64,000 bases of DNA. Origin: G963674835 sp963674835. Lineage in GTDB: Bacteria > Planctomycetota > Planctomycetia > Pirellulales > Thermoguttaceae. A model generated the notes under the pieces. That model did no database searches. It saw only the letters and a list, made by a program, of their open reading frames with translations, and was not told the DNA's origin. Positions 1-9,180 of the stretch are shown here, piece after piece. The position numbers and the translations under genes were made by a program. The stretch covers positions 3,596,001 through 3,660,000 of the forward strand of contig CAXXKC010000003.1 of NCBI GenBank assembly GCA_963674835.2, read 5' to 3'. The stretch's first letter is position 1. Each line of letters opens with the position of its first letter.

Positions 1-13
1 CGGTCAAAGAGCA

Positions 14-901
14 ATGAGTGACATTCTACAGCTCCTCTCAAAACCATGGATAGGCAGTGCTTTGGGGATCGTGGGTATCCTCGCAGCAATTGTCTTCTAC
101 ACACGTTCCCGGAGAATCTCCCGTCTCTCATTCCAAAAGGATGAGGTTGCAATCATAGGTGGGTCTGGGGCAGCATTCCCTGAGGAAGTCCAAATCACTT
201 TTGGGGACGCTCGAGTGGATCGGGTAACTGCCACTCGTTACGTGGTGTGGAATTCCGGAAACACCACGCTGAGCGGGACTCAGATTGTGGACGCTGATCC
301 GCTCCGTTTAGAACTTGAATCAAGCAATAAGGTTCTGAAGGCCGAGATTCTCCGCGCGTCACGTTCTGTGAATGCGGTGACACTGAGGGCGCACGACACT
401 CGAGTCAGCACTGTAGATATCGGCTTTGACTACTTGGACCCAAATGATGGTTTCACGCTTGAGGTCATCCATTCAGGACCAAAGTTCGACCTCCATTTGT
501 GCGGCACGCTCCGCGGATTGCCAGACGGTGTGACCAATTGTGGTAGATCCGCGTGGTATTTCGATCGAAGGCTTCGTCAGATGCCGTTTCCGTTCGGAAT
601 GTCGATGAAATTGGTGATCTGGACATCACTTGTGTTTGGCTGTCTCGTGACGGTCATAGGGTTAATGACTCCTTTGCTGCTTCACTGGTTTCCGTCATTG
701 GCGGAAAGGAGGGCCTCAGAACCGGCAAGCATGCGATGGCCAATTTTATTCGCTGGCGTTACGTACATTATACTGCCTGTACTACTATTGTGGCTTAAAC
801 GACGGCGCTATCCTGCGTGCTTGGAACCAAGCCTGGACGAAGGAAATACCGAACAAGACGATCGACCTAACGTGGATTCCGCTAGCGCTTCATCCTCGTA
901 G
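14..901 (+). CDS. Membrane protein of unknown function
   Basis: I do not recognise this 295-residue protein. A hydrophobic segment at about residues 10-29 is followed by a basic cluster (RSRR), and two further membrane segments lie near residues 198-226 and 241-261, the last followed by KRRR. The roughly 165 residues between the first and second segments look soluble and rich in beta-prone residues. The tail is acidic and serine-rich. The arrangement (one N-terminal anchor, a globular middle, a C-terminal hairpin) suggests a membrane-bound domain, but no catalytic motif is visible. The start near the window edge has no strong ribosome binding site, and the upstream gene context is not visible. 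Confidence 0.7.
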   Translation: MSDILQLLSKPWIGSALGIVGILAAIVFYTRSRRISRLSFQKDEVAIIGGSGAAFPEEVQITFGDARVDRVTATRYVVWNSGNTTLSGTQIVDADPLRLELESSNKVLKAEILRASRSVNAVTLRAHDTRVSTVDIGFDYLDPNDGFTLEVIHSGPKFDLHLCGTLRGLPDGVTNCGRSAWYFDRRLRQMPFPFGMSMKLVIWTSLVFGCLVTVIGLMTPLLLHWFPSLAERRASEPASMRWPILFAGVTYIILPVLLLWLKRRRYPACLEPSLDEGNTEQDDRPNVDSASASSS

Positions 902-1031
902 GTCATTTTTTGCGTTCGCTTGACCCGCACGCCAGACGATGGCTGGACTTCACAGTGAGATCGCAACTCTCCTCGACCCACAGGCGGTTGGGTGGTCATT
1001 TCGCACGATTCGTGTCTCCACATGAGTAGGG

Positions 1032-1739
1032 ATGTTCGTCATGAAAACACGCATGAACCTCTTGCTTTCCGTTTTGTTTCTGTCGATCTTTCTCCCCGCT
1101 GGAACTCTGTCGGCCGGCGAGTTTCAGTCCATTTTTGACGGTGAATCGCTGAAGGGTTGGAAGGCGCTCAACATGAGCTACTGGACGGTGCGGGACGGCG
1201 CTATAACCGGAGAATCGACACCAGACAATCCATGCACTTTAAATCAGTTCCTGGTGTGGCAGGGTGGCGACGTCAGCGATTTCGAACTGAAGCTCAAATT
1301 CCGCGTAACAGGGAACGGCTGTAACTCAGGGGTTCAGTTTCGCAGCAAAATGAAACCAAACGGATTGGCGGTCGGTTATCAGGCGGACATTTTTCAGAGT
1401 GGGCCCTATCTGGGCGGCGTCTGCGATGAGTTGCATTCGAGGAAAGGCCCCGAATTGCTCACCGCTAATGGAAAGAAGACGGTGATTGATGCGTCCGGCA
1501 AGCGCACCGCCACCGACCTCAACGTAGAAGCGACCATGAGACCGCAGGGCGAATGGAATGATTATCACATTACCGCCAAAGGCCAGCACATTATTCTCCG
1601 CATCAACGGCCGGGTATGCTCCGAACTGATCGACCAGGAGGAAGGGCACTATGACCTGAAAGGTATTTTGGGATTGCAGTTGCGATCAGGTGAGCCGATG
1701 ACGGTGCAGTTCAAGGATATCTTCCTCAGGCAGCTCTGA
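1032..1739 (+). CDS. Secreted DUF1080 (3-keto-disaccharide hydrolase-like) protein
   Basis: A 235-residue exported protein. Residues 1-29 form a signal peptide: MKTR, a hydrophobic LLLSVLFLSIFLPAG core and an LSAG cleavage region. The mature part begins with the DUF1080 signature (FQSIFDGESLKGWK) and continues with the NSGVQFRS and GYQADI motifs usual in this concanavalin-like family. Family members are abundant in planctomycetes and some are annotated as 3-keto-disaccharide hydrolases; the substrate here cannot be read from sequence. The start could be 1032 or the in-frame ATG at 1041; the second gives a more usual signal peptide. The gene stands alone but is followed by other secreted carbohydrate-related genes on the same strand. 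Confidence 0.9.
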   Translation: MFVMKTRMNLLLSVLFLSIFLPAGTLSAGEFQSIFDGESLKGWKALNMSYWTVRDGAITGESTPDNPCTLNQFLVWQGGDVSDFELKLKFRVTGNGCNSGVQFRSKMKPNGLAVGYQADIFQSGPYLGGVCDELHSRKGPELLTANGKKTVIDASGKRTATDLNVEATMRPQGEWNDYHITAKGQHIILRINGRVCSELIDQEEGHYDLKGILGLQLRSGEPMTVQFKDIFLRQL

Positions 1740-2271
1740 CGGGCGCAAGGTTGTGCGAGCGCTGTGTGTCAGGCCAAACCATCGGATAACCAACCGTTGC
1801 ACGCGGAGCCGCGGGTCGCGCGGCAACTGAAATCAATGTCGTTTGCCGCGGTCCGGTGAACGGTTCTCGTCATTTCGGCGACGCGTTCCGACGCCATTTC
1901 CACAGGCTGTCGGATTGTCGTTTCCTACCTCGGTCGTGAACGCCTCCGCACGATCAATATGGGAGTCGGATCCTCCGGTCGCGATCTTGTCGCCCACCTC
2001 GGCAACTTGTGAACGTGACACCGGTCGGTTGGCAAGTGTAGGTACCAGTGCGCCGTCAGGCCTGCATTGGTGAGTGGCAACCGCGGCGTGCCTGAACAGA
2101 TATGCATATCGTATGTGTTTTTGCGAGGCGATCGGCCTTGCTTCATTGCCCTCTGGTAGAAGAGGCGTCTAGAATAACGGGCATCTCAAGGGACCGGCCA
2201 AGGCAGAAACCGCAAACGTTGGCTCGAGGTATTGGCTGCACCGCACACTTGCATATAGGACGAGGGTGAAG
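1740..2271. other. Intergenic region, no gene seen
   Basis: About 530 bases with only short frames on both strands and no recognisable protein, RNA or clear terminator. It probably holds the promoter of the heparinase-like gene downstream. A purine-rich GGACGAGG at 2258-2265 serves as the ribosome binding site for the ATG at 2272. Confidence 0.5.
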
Positions 2272-4788
2272 ATGCGGAGACTCAGTGGTCTTCACGTTAC
2301 TGCGAACGATTTCACGCCTGCCTCTGTTCGCGATCGCCCGAGAGTGGAGCGTGTGTTTGGCGCCGTCGGGTTGTTTGCGGTCTTGATGCTGTCGTTGTCG
2401 GCCAGGGTGGGTTTTGCGGAAGCTCCGCGGCTGTTGTTCGACCGATCCGACCTCGATTCACTTCGGCAGCGCATCGCCCGGCCGCAACTGGCGCCAGTTT
2501 GGAAAGGGATCCTGGCCGATGCGGAAGCATACTGCACCCCGGCCTCCTCCCGCTATGCCGATCCCGACGATTCGTACGGGTTGCCGGAGAAGGCGGATCG
2601 CGACAGGCAGAGCCGTCGCGACGCCGTACTCGTGCACATGATCGGGCGCAAGCTGACCGAGCGCATGGAAGCGATCGGCTTCGCGTATCAAGTCACAGGG
2701 CGGCAGGCGTTGGGCCGACACGGTGCGGCGCTGCTAGCGGCGACCGCCGAACAATACCCTGCCGCCAATCCTATCGTTGCCAAGGGATTTGCCGGCGGAC
2801 GGGGCGACATCATGCGGGGTTTGGCCGTCGGCTACGACCTGCTGGGTGACTGCCTCGACGACGACCAACGGCGGACCGTAGCGGCTGCCGGCGCTGCATA
2901 CCTCGATTTGTTCGTCCGGGAGTTCAATGATCCGAAACGGTGGTGGTACAAGGTGCACAATTACAACGGCGTCAACGGCGGGGCGGCCGGCTGCCTGGCG
3001 TTGGCGCTACGCGACGACTATCCGGACCGCGTCGACGCCTGGCTCGCCGAGTGCATCAAGGTCGTCCGGCGATGGCTAGCAGCCGGATTCGACGAAGACG
3101 GCGCCTATGTGGAGGGCGTGGGGTACTCGGGTTACGGGCTCTCGAACGTCGTGCTGTTCGCCGAAGCCTTGCGCTGCAGCGGCAAGGGCGACCTTTTCGA
3201 CCATCCGACATTCCGCAGACTACCGGAGTTTTACGCCCTCTCGCTGCTGCCCGGGGAGAATGTCTACGACGCACGGAACGACTCGGGCTACCGCGGCATG
3301 AACGTCTCGTTCTTGAAATTGGCCGAGGCATGCCACAGCGGGTTGTACAAGTGGCTTTGGGAACGGACGGGAGCAGACACCACCTTCCTGCGGATTGTCT
3401 GGGACAACGACGTGGCGGCGATCGATCCGGTTGCGGCAAACGTTCCCACAGCCAAGCAGTTCCGCGGCCGCGGGCTCTGCGTGTGGCGGACCGGGTGGGA
3501 GAAGCGCGACGTGATGTTCTCGATCGAGGCCGGCCCTTTTTATCGCGTCACACACAATCAGGCCGACAAAGGCCATTTCACACTCTACGGGCTGGGCTAC
3601 CGCTGGGCCACCGATCCGGGGTACGCCAATGAGCATACGCCGAACGACCGCGGGCAGAGCCTCGGCCACAGCTTGGTGTTGGTCGACGGCGTCGGGCAAG
3701 CGCTGTCTGGCGCCGGGTGGGGCACTAATGGCGTGATCGTCCACTACGCGAACAATGATCGCTACGGCTACGCGCTGGCCGACTGCACCGAGGCCTACAA
3801 TCGCAATAACCAGGGAATGCCTGGCGCAGTGGTGGAGCATGCTCGGCGGCACGCGATCTTCGTCTACCCGCAAGGCGCCGCGCCGGCCTATGCCGTCGTG
3901 ATGGACGACATTCGCAAAGATGATCAGCCTCACGAGTTCAAATGGCAGATGATGCTTGCCGACGGCATGGCGGCAACGCTGGACGCCGGGCGGGCGGTGT
4001 TCGACCCGGCGTCGGCCTCGGCTGGAGGTTACGTGGACACTCCGGCTGACTCGCTTTCACGTGGAGCCCATTCGGCCAACCGCTCTGGGGCCTGCGCACT
4101 GGACTTCAGGATCGATGAGCCCGGCGAGTTTGTTTTGTGGGGGCGGGTACGGACGTTGGCAGAAACGCCGGGGCAGGGCGACTCGTTTTTCATACGCATG
4201 GACGACGGCAGCCGCGTTGCCTGGCACATGCCGAGGACGCGGAAGTGGACTTGGGGCAAGATCGGCTCGGGTATCGAGCACGCGCCGGTCGGCTACAAGC
4301 TGGACGTGGGAGAGCACCGGCTCCTCGTCGAGATGCGGGAGCCGGGCGCCCAGATAGACTGCCTTGCGCTGGCACGCGACGATCAGTCTGTTCCTTCGCT
4401 TTCCGACGCCGACCCCGGGTCGCTCATACTGGAAGCAGAGAAGGGCCGGCTCACTGGCCTGATGCGGGGTGTGCCGTCGCAACACTCCGAGGCGCGACTG
4501 GTGCTGCGGATTCATGCCGACGCGGAGCTGTCGCTTACCACGGACACATTCCGGCCGATCGATCGTCACGGCCCTGCGGCGTACCCTCGCTTTCGGGCCA
4601 CGACGCGCGCCGTGAACCCGCGGTACATCACGGTTCTGCTGCCCTTGCCGTCGGAAGTGCAAGAACCCGAGGTGACCTTTTCATCCAGCGAAGGCAAGCG
4701 AATTGCGAAGGTCCGGTGGCCCGGAAACACGGACACGTTCGTGTGGTCGACCGATGACGGTCATGTAGAAGTCGTAGAGCGGCCGTGA
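2272..4788 (+). CDS. Heparinase II/III-like polysaccharide lyase with a C-terminal binding module
   Basis: A protein of about 838 residues, probably an exported lyase acting on an acidic polysaccharide. The ATG at 2272 is preferred over the GTG at 2266 because of ribosome-binding-site spacing. The hydrophobic core (FGAVGLFAVLMLSLSA) sits near residues 28-48, so a later GTG at 2344 would give a more ordinary signal peptide. The N-terminal part has the LLFDRSDLDSLRQRI motif and alpha-toroid character of alginate/heparin lyases. The heparinase II/III domain follows, with HNQADKGHFTLYGLGYRWA near residue 430, where a catalytic His is expected. Residues about 580-705 resemble a carbohydrate-binding beta-sandwich. 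Substrate is not predictable. It lies among other secreted carbohydrate-active genes. Confidence 0.85.
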   Translation: MRRLSGLHVTANDFTPASVRDRPRVERVFGAVGLFAVLMLSLSARVGFAEAPRLLFDRSDLDSLRQRIARPQLAPVWKGILADAEAYCTPASSRYADPDDSYGLPEKADRDRQSRRDAVLVHMIGRKLTERMEAIGFAYQVTGRQALGRHGAALLAATAEQYPAANPIVAKGFAGGRGDIMRGLAVGYDLLGDCLDDDQRRTVAAAGAAYLDLFVREFNDPKRWWYKVHNYNGVNGGAAGCLALALRDDYPDRVDAWLAECIKVVRRWLAAGFDEDGAYVEGVGYSGYGLSNVVLFAEALRCSGKGDLFDHPTFRRLPEFYALSLLPGENVYDARNDSGYRGMNVSFLKLAEACHSGLYKWLWERTGADTTFLRIVWDNDVAAIDPVAANVPTAKQFRGRGLCVWRTGWEKRDVMFSIEAGPFYRVTHNQADKGHFTLYGLGYRWATDPGYANEHTPNDRGQSLGHSLVLVDGVGQALSGAGWGTNGVIVHYANNDRYGYALADCTEAYNRNNQGMPGAVVEHARRHAIFVYPQGAAPAYAVVMDDIRKDDQPHEFKWQMMLADGMAATLDAGRAVFDPASASAGGYVDTPADSLSRGAHSANRSGACALDFRIDEPGEFVLWGRVRTLAETPGQGDSFFIRMDDGSRVAWHMPRTRKWTWGKIGSGIEHAPVGYKLDVGEHRLLVEMREPGAQIDCLALARDDQSVPSLSDADPGSLILEAEKGRLTGLMRGVPSQHSEARLVLRIHADAELSLTTDTFRPIDRHGPAAYPRFRATTRAVNPRYITVLLPLPSEVQEPEVTFSSSEGKRIAKVRWPGNTDTFVWSTDDGHVEVVERP

Positions 4789-5088
4789 GCAACACTCAGG
4801 CAGCGGCACGCCGGCCGGGGGCGGTGGGCGCTGACCTGCCTTTCCTCGCTTCCGCTTGGCATTATCCGGCGGACCGGGCCGTCGCAACTGGCGGGGGACC
4901 GGCCCATTGGGTCCACTCAGCGGCTTGCCACGCGAGTCCCTTGGTCGGATACTGTTTCTTGGAAGGGATCGTCGTGGTCGGATCCGACCACTTCAAGGAC
5001 AACCAGGACGAGCATCAACGCGTCGTTATGAGCGTCGCCTGATTGAGGACGTTCGTGGTTGGAACTCAGAACGTAAAGGACCGTAACG
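4789..5088. other. Intergenic region with an 18-base perfect palindrome
   Basis: About 300 bases without a convincing gene. Positions 4974-4991 read GTGGTCGGATCCGACCAC, which equals its own reverse complement and lies about 100 bases upstream of the next gene. It could be an operator for a dimeric regulator; it lacks the T-run of an intrinsic terminator. No regulator in the window is obviously linked to it. Confidence 0.35.
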
Positions 5089-5967
5089 ATGAAGACATTC
5101 GCCGGCCTACTGCTGACCGTTGTCACGGGGGCACTTGCATTCTCGACCGCGCGTGCGGCGGAGCCGTTGCCCGAGGGAGGTGTGTTCGCCAAGTCCAATC
5201 TCGTGGCGTGGTGCATCGTGCCGTTCGACGCCGCGAAACGAAGCCCGCAACAACGGGCCGAAATGCTGCAACGGCTGGGAATCCGCAGGTTCGCCTACGA
5301 TTGGCGGCAGGAGCATGTTTCTTCGTTCGAGCAAGAGATCGTTGAAATCAAGAACCACTCGATCGAGTACTTCGCCTTCTGGGGTTTCCATCCGGACATT
5401 GTTCCGCTGCTGCGCAAGCACGACGTGAAGCCGCAGTTCTGGACAACCGTGTCCAATCCGGCCGGTGCGGATCGAGACGCGAAGATCGAAACCGCCGTCG
5501 GGCGGCTCAAGGGATTGGTCGACACGACACGCGAGCTGGGCTGCAAACTGGGGCTCTATAACCATGGCGGCTGGGGCGGCGAGCCTGCGAACATGGTCGC
5601 CGTCGTCAAACGACTGCGGCAGGAAGGCAAGAATGATCACGTGGGAATCGTCTACAACTTTCACCACGGCCATGGCCACATCAACGACTTTGCTGACGTC
5701 CTCTCGGCGATGCAGCCCTATCTGCTGTGCCTGAACCTCAACGGCATGAATGACAATGCCCAGCCGTTGATTCTGCCGATCGGATCGGGCCAGCACGAGC
5801 AGGCTATGATGCAATGCATCAAGCGATCCGGCTACGCAGGCCCGATCGGCATCTTGGGGCACCGCCAGGACATGGACGCAGAAGTAAGCCTGAGACAGAA
5901 CCTCGAAGGTCTGAAGGAGGTTCTCAATCGCATGGGCGACTACGCGGCATTGAAGACCTACGACTGA
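5089..5967 (+). CDS. Secreted sugar phosphate isomerase/epimerase-like TIM barrel
   Basis: A 292-residue protein. Residues 1-24 are a signal peptide (MKTFAGLLLTVVTGALAFSTARA, cleavage before AEP). The rest has the pattern of xylose-isomerase-like TIM barrels (AP endonuclease family 2): alternating strands such as RRFAYDW, YFAFWGF and LGLYNHGG, then VGIVYNFHHGHGH and GPIGILGHR. The metal-binding residues normal in the family (Glu/Asp/His at strand ends) are only partly evident; the His cluster near residue 193 is a candidate. Exported members of this family are common in planctomycetes, and their substrates are mostly unknown. The start is supported by a good signal peptide; the upstream GGACCGTAACG is only a weak ribosome binding site. 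Confidence 0.82.
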   Translation: MKTFAGLLLTVVTGALAFSTARAAEPLPEGGVFAKSNLVAWCIVPFDAAKRSPQQRAEMLQRLGIRRFAYDWRQEHVSSFEQEIVEIKNHSIEYFAFWGFHPDIVPLLRKHDVKPQFWTTVSNPAGADRDAKIETAVGRLKGLVDTTRELGCKLGLYNHGGWGGEPANMVAVVKRLRQEGKNDHVGIVYNFHHGHGHINDFADVLSAMQPYLLCLNLNGMNDNAQPLILPIGSGQHEQAMMQCIKRSGYAGPIGILGHRQDMDAEVSLRQNLEGLKEVLNRMGDYAALKTYD

Positions 5968-6047
5968 ATGGCATCGATGTCAGGACTGTCGCATCGGAAC
6001 GACCTGCGGCGAGAGGGACAAGATGGTGTGCGCCAGAACGACTGGCA

Positions 6048-6281
6048 TCACGCCCCGACAGCGGAACCGACGCCGGTGGCCGGCTGTCGTTGAGTCCGAC
6101 CGGCGCTTACGGCCGGATACAAGTGCCTTGGCCCGTGCTGGCGGCGATGGCGGGGGGATTCCGGAGTCATGTCTTGACCCCACAGCGACCCCAGGGCGAC
6201 GGCCTGAGCGGCCGCGGCGACGACCAGGACAATGCGCAACATTCGCATGGACTTGCTGCGAAAGCGAATCGACAAGGACAT
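6048..6281 (-). pseudogene. Possible truncated secreted protein (signal peptide only)
   Basis: The minus-strand frame encodes a convincing signal peptide (MRMLRIVLVVAAAAQAVALG, ending near GSLWGQ) followed by about 40 residues of arginine-rich sequence with no family resemblance, then a stop. It may be the start of an exported protein whose body was deleted or shifted out of frame, or a coincidence in GC-rich DNA. The surrounding 5968-6663 contains no other gene I can support. Confidence 0.3.
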
Positions 6282-6663
6282 AACCAGGTCTCTTTCGCGA
6301 AGATTTCCCGGCGACGACCGCCGCGGGCCCTTGTCAAGATCCTATCACCGGCCACGGGGTGCGCGAGAATTCTTCCTGGTCGGAGGAAATTGAAGCCAAT
6401 CGCCACCAAGCCCAGGAAACGCAGTCACCCATCTCTCGCAGAATCACCCCCCGCCCGCCGCGTCCCGCACATCTTGGCCAAAGCCCTTCGAATGCGTCGG
6501 CGGCGACCGACGCGCCTTGGCAACACGGGCATCGATACCTCGGTCGATGTGACCGACGCAGGTTGGTTTCGGCACCACCGTTCCGAGAAAACGGTCCTTT
6601 TCCGGCGTGTCTCAAGACCGCCGACACTTTGACGGGTTGTTGAGATAATCCGCAATGGAACGT

Positions 6664-7698
6664 TCAGGTGGCATCCCCAATGCCCGGCTTGAACGAAGCA
6701 TGTGGTTTTCGTCGTAGGGTGTCCGACGGCAACTCGCCAAAGCAGTCCTTGTAAGCACGGGAAAAGTCGCCGAAGTGCCAGAAGCCCCAGCGGAGCGCTT
6801 CGGCCGTCACCGTCGTCGAGGCGAGCGTCGCCGTTCGTAGCGCGTGACGTACCCGGTGTAGCCGGAGCCGGGTCAGATAAGCGACCGGGGTCATTCCCAT
6901 GACCTCCCTGAAGGCGTACTGCAAGGTCCGCTCGCTCACCTCCGCTGCCTCGCACAGGTCGGTCACGTACAGACGTTCGGCGGTGTGCGACAAGGCGTAA
7001 TCTTCGGCGATCTGCACGACCCGATTGTGGGCCTGCCGCGTCAGGTCTTCAGCCACAGACACGATGTGACCGGCCGATCCGAGGGTTGCCAGCAGGGTTT
7101 CGAGCAGATCAATCTGCGCGGCGGTCTGCATTTGTGGCACGTCGAACACCTCGGGTTGTCTGGCGGCTACGTCGGCTAGGCGTCGTCCGAAGCCGTACAG
7201 TTCATGGGCGGCGGCAGGACTCGGCTGTAGCAACTCGACGCCTTTGGGAATGCGGAATTCGTCTTCCCGATGCCGGCCCCGAAGGTGTAACGAGAGGTCG
7301 TCGGGCGGCAGGAAGAAAGAAACGCTCTCGTATCCACCCGCGACGACAAACTCCACCTCCACTCCCGACGTGCTTGCCAAGATGCGGTCAGGCCCGACCG
7401 GCAGCCCGTTCAGCGTACCCATAGCCCGGGGGCCAAACGCGACAAACGCCACGAAACCGTCCTGTACCCTCGTGCGTGTGCGGAGTGGCAGGTTGGTCGA
7501 GTGGAACATCAGGACGCTTGGGCCCTGGCGAATGATGATCCGCCGGGCCCGAAGGGGCCTCGACTCCAGTTGGACCGCGTCCATCTCGCTCACCTCGATG
7601 GTCTCCCCGACTGCCGTTGGCTCGCTGATCTCGACAACCGTGACGGCCGACGAGCGGTTGGGGGGGATCGGTTCGGTGGGCCGCGGCGAGATTTTCAC
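6664..7698 (-). CDS. AraC-family transcriptional regulator
   Basis: A 344-residue regulator. The N-terminal two thirds resemble the sensor part of the AraC/EutR-type group (around FHSTNLPLRTRTR and the following GFVAFVAFGP). The C-terminal 100 residues are a double helix-turn-helix: VTDLCEAAEVSERTLQYAF is the first and TAEALRWGFWHFGDFSRAY the second, ending in the usual GELPSDTLRR. It is transcribed away from the six-gene operon starting at 7902, the usual arrangement for a pathway-specific regulator. The 200 bases between them hold a sulfatase relic, so the native promoter region has been rearranged. Effector unknown. Confidence 0.88.
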   Translation of the reverse strand: MKISPRPTEPIPPNRSSAVTVVEISEPTAVGETIEVSEMDAVQLESRPLRARRIIIRQGPSVLMFHSTNLPLRTRTRVQDGFVAFVAFGPRAMGTLNGLPVGPDRILASTSGVEVEFVVAGGYESVSFFLPPDDLSLHLRGRHREDEFRIPKGVELLQPSPAAAHELYGFGRRLADVAARQPEVFDVPQMQTAAQIDLLETLLATLGSAGHIVSVAEDLTRQAHNRVVQIAEDYALSHTAERLYVTDLCEAAEVSERTLQYAFREVMGMTPVAYLTRLRLHRVRHALRTATLASTTVTAEALRWGFWHFGDFSRAYKDCFGELPSDTLRRKPHASFKPGIGDAT

Positions 7699-7805
7699 GG
7701 TTTGCGGAATTTCGATAGTCAGCGGCGTACGGCAGTTGGGACAATTACCAGAATACCCCCGTCAGATGGAGGCAGCAAGCTGCGAGTCACGGCAATGCTA
7801 CATCT

Positions 7806-7865
7806 GCGAACTGCCGGAAGGGCAAACCGAACATCCTGCTGATCGTGGCCGACGACATGGGCTAA
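7806..7865 (+). pseudogene. Sulfatase N-terminal relic
   Basis: In frame from about 7806 the sequence reads KGKPNILLIVADDMG and then a TAA stop at 7863. KPNILLIVADDMG(Y) is the hallmark first strand of type I sulfatases, carrying the first metal-binding Asp pair. The rest of the enzyme, including the CxPSR site, is absent. This is the remains of a deleted sulfatase gene lying between the AraC gene and the operon. Confidence 0.75.
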
Positions 7866-7901
7866 CCACCCGCGCAAACTGAAGGCAGAGAGGGACACGA
7901 C

Positions 7902-9137
7902 ATGACGAGACCCAAACCAGCTACTCTCCGAAAGCTTCTTTTTTCGGCGGGCGTCGCAGCAATGATCGCTGCGGGATACTCGTTCGACGCAAGGGCGGAC
8001 AGCAAACCCGCGCCCCTGCCCGTGCCGGCATTTGCGGGCGGGACGAAGGCGATCACCCGGACTCCCGTCGTTGGGACGCCGCGACGGCAGTACGTCGAGG
8101 TGTTTATCCCCGGTCAAGAGACGCTCGCGGACGGCGAGATGCGAGTGACGGTGCTCGGAAGCGGCAATCCTTGGGTGACTCGCGCCCAAGCCGCCGGCAG
8201 CATCCTCGTCGAAATCGGCAATGCCGAGCGCGACCTCCTAGTGTTCGACCTCGGGAGCGGCTCGCTGGCAAACTATGCGAGTCTGAAGCTGCCGGTGAAC
8301 AAGCTCAACAAGGTGTTCCTGTCTCACCTGCACGCCGATCACACGAGCGACCTGCTCACGCTGGTGGGCAGCTACGCGAAGGTTGGCCGGGCCGATGGCC
8401 CGATCTACTTGTGGGGGCCTAGGGGGACCAAGCCTCGCCTGGGCACAAGGCACTTTGCCGAAGCATTGGAGGAAGCGCTGGCGTGGGACACCGAAGCCGG
8501 GCGCGGCCCGATCAACCCGGACAGCATGAAGATCGTGGTGTCCGAGTTCGATTTCAGCAAGACCCAGGTGGTCTATGAGAAGAATGGCGTGAAGGTGACG
8601 GCGTTTCCCGTCGTCCATGCCTTGAGCGGTGCCGTCGGCTATCGCGTTGATTTTGCCGGTCTGTCATTCGTCTTTTCAGGCGACGCACGTCCATCCTGGC
8701 CGCTCGTGCGTGCCTGCAAAGGCGGCGTTGACCTGCTCATCCATGAGTGTTTCCCGCCCGCGGCGACGCTCGCGGCCGAGTCGGGGCTGTCGATCGAGAG
8801 AGCGACGATCGCCCTGAATGCCGCTCACACTTCGCCGAAGGCCGCCGGCAAGGTTTTCAGACTCGTGAAGCCGCGCATGGCCGGCCTCTGGCATACGCTT
8901 CTGTCGCCCCAAGTAATCCCCCTGGTCTTTTCGGAGCTTGGCGCAGTGTATGACGGCCCTGTCGTCCAGACCCAAGACCTGACGGTGTTCAACATCACGA
9001 AGGAGGCCGTGGTCGCGCGCCAGGCGAAGGTATCGGACCAGTTGCCTCCCGTTCCCGGTGTGCCGCGTGTTCCCTACACGCCGGTCCAGCCGACGCCTCC
9101 CGCCTGGTGGGCGGAGGCGATCATACCGGTCGACTGA
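7902..9137 (+). CDS. Exported MBL-fold metallohydrolase (GntH/arylsulfatase-like)
   Basis: A 411-residue protein with a signal peptide (a hydrophobic stretch around residues 14-30, ending near FDARA). The metal-binding motif SHLHADH occurs at residues 141-147 (His142, His144, Asp146, His147). Later ligands are likely in PVVHALSG and FSGDARPS, and the last His in GLWHTLLS. The overall layout resembles RNase Z-like hydrolases and the group annotated as GntH in guanitoxin clusters; none of the other guanitoxin genes is present, so that name should not imply the pathway. First gene of an operon of six; the next gene starts 43 bases on. Confidence 0.85.
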   Translation: MTRPKPATLRKLLFSAGVAAMIAAGYSFDARADSKPAPLPVPAFAGGTKAITRTPVVGTPRRQYVEVFIPGQETLADGEMRVTVLGSGNPWVTRAQAAGSILVEIGNAERDLLVFDLGSGSLANYASLKLPVNKLNKVFLSHLHADHTSDLLTLVGSYAKVGRADGPIYLWGPRGTKPRLGTRHFAEALEEALAWDTEAGRGPINPDSMKIVVSEFDFSKTQVVYEKNGVKVTAFPVVHALSGAVGYRVDFAGLSFVFSGDARPSWPLVRACKGGVDLLIHECFPPAATLAAESGLSIERATIALNAAHTSPKAAGKVFRLVKPRMAGLWHTLLSPQVIPLVFSELGAVYDGPVVQTQDLTVFNITKEAVVARQAKVSDQLPPVPGVPRVPYTPVQPTPPAWWAEAIIPVD

Positions 9138-9180
9138 GTCCTGGCATCCGACTCATGCAACGTCATAAGGAACCTGACCC

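Noticed and set aside
4785..5042. 85-codon frame overlapping the heparinase-like stop
   Set aside because: No ribosome binding site or motif; composition fits a shadow of noncoding GC-rich DNA.
5814..6632. 272-codon plus-strand frame after the TIM-barrel gene
   Set aside because: Overlaps the preceding gene's end in another frame and has arginine-rich composition with no motif.
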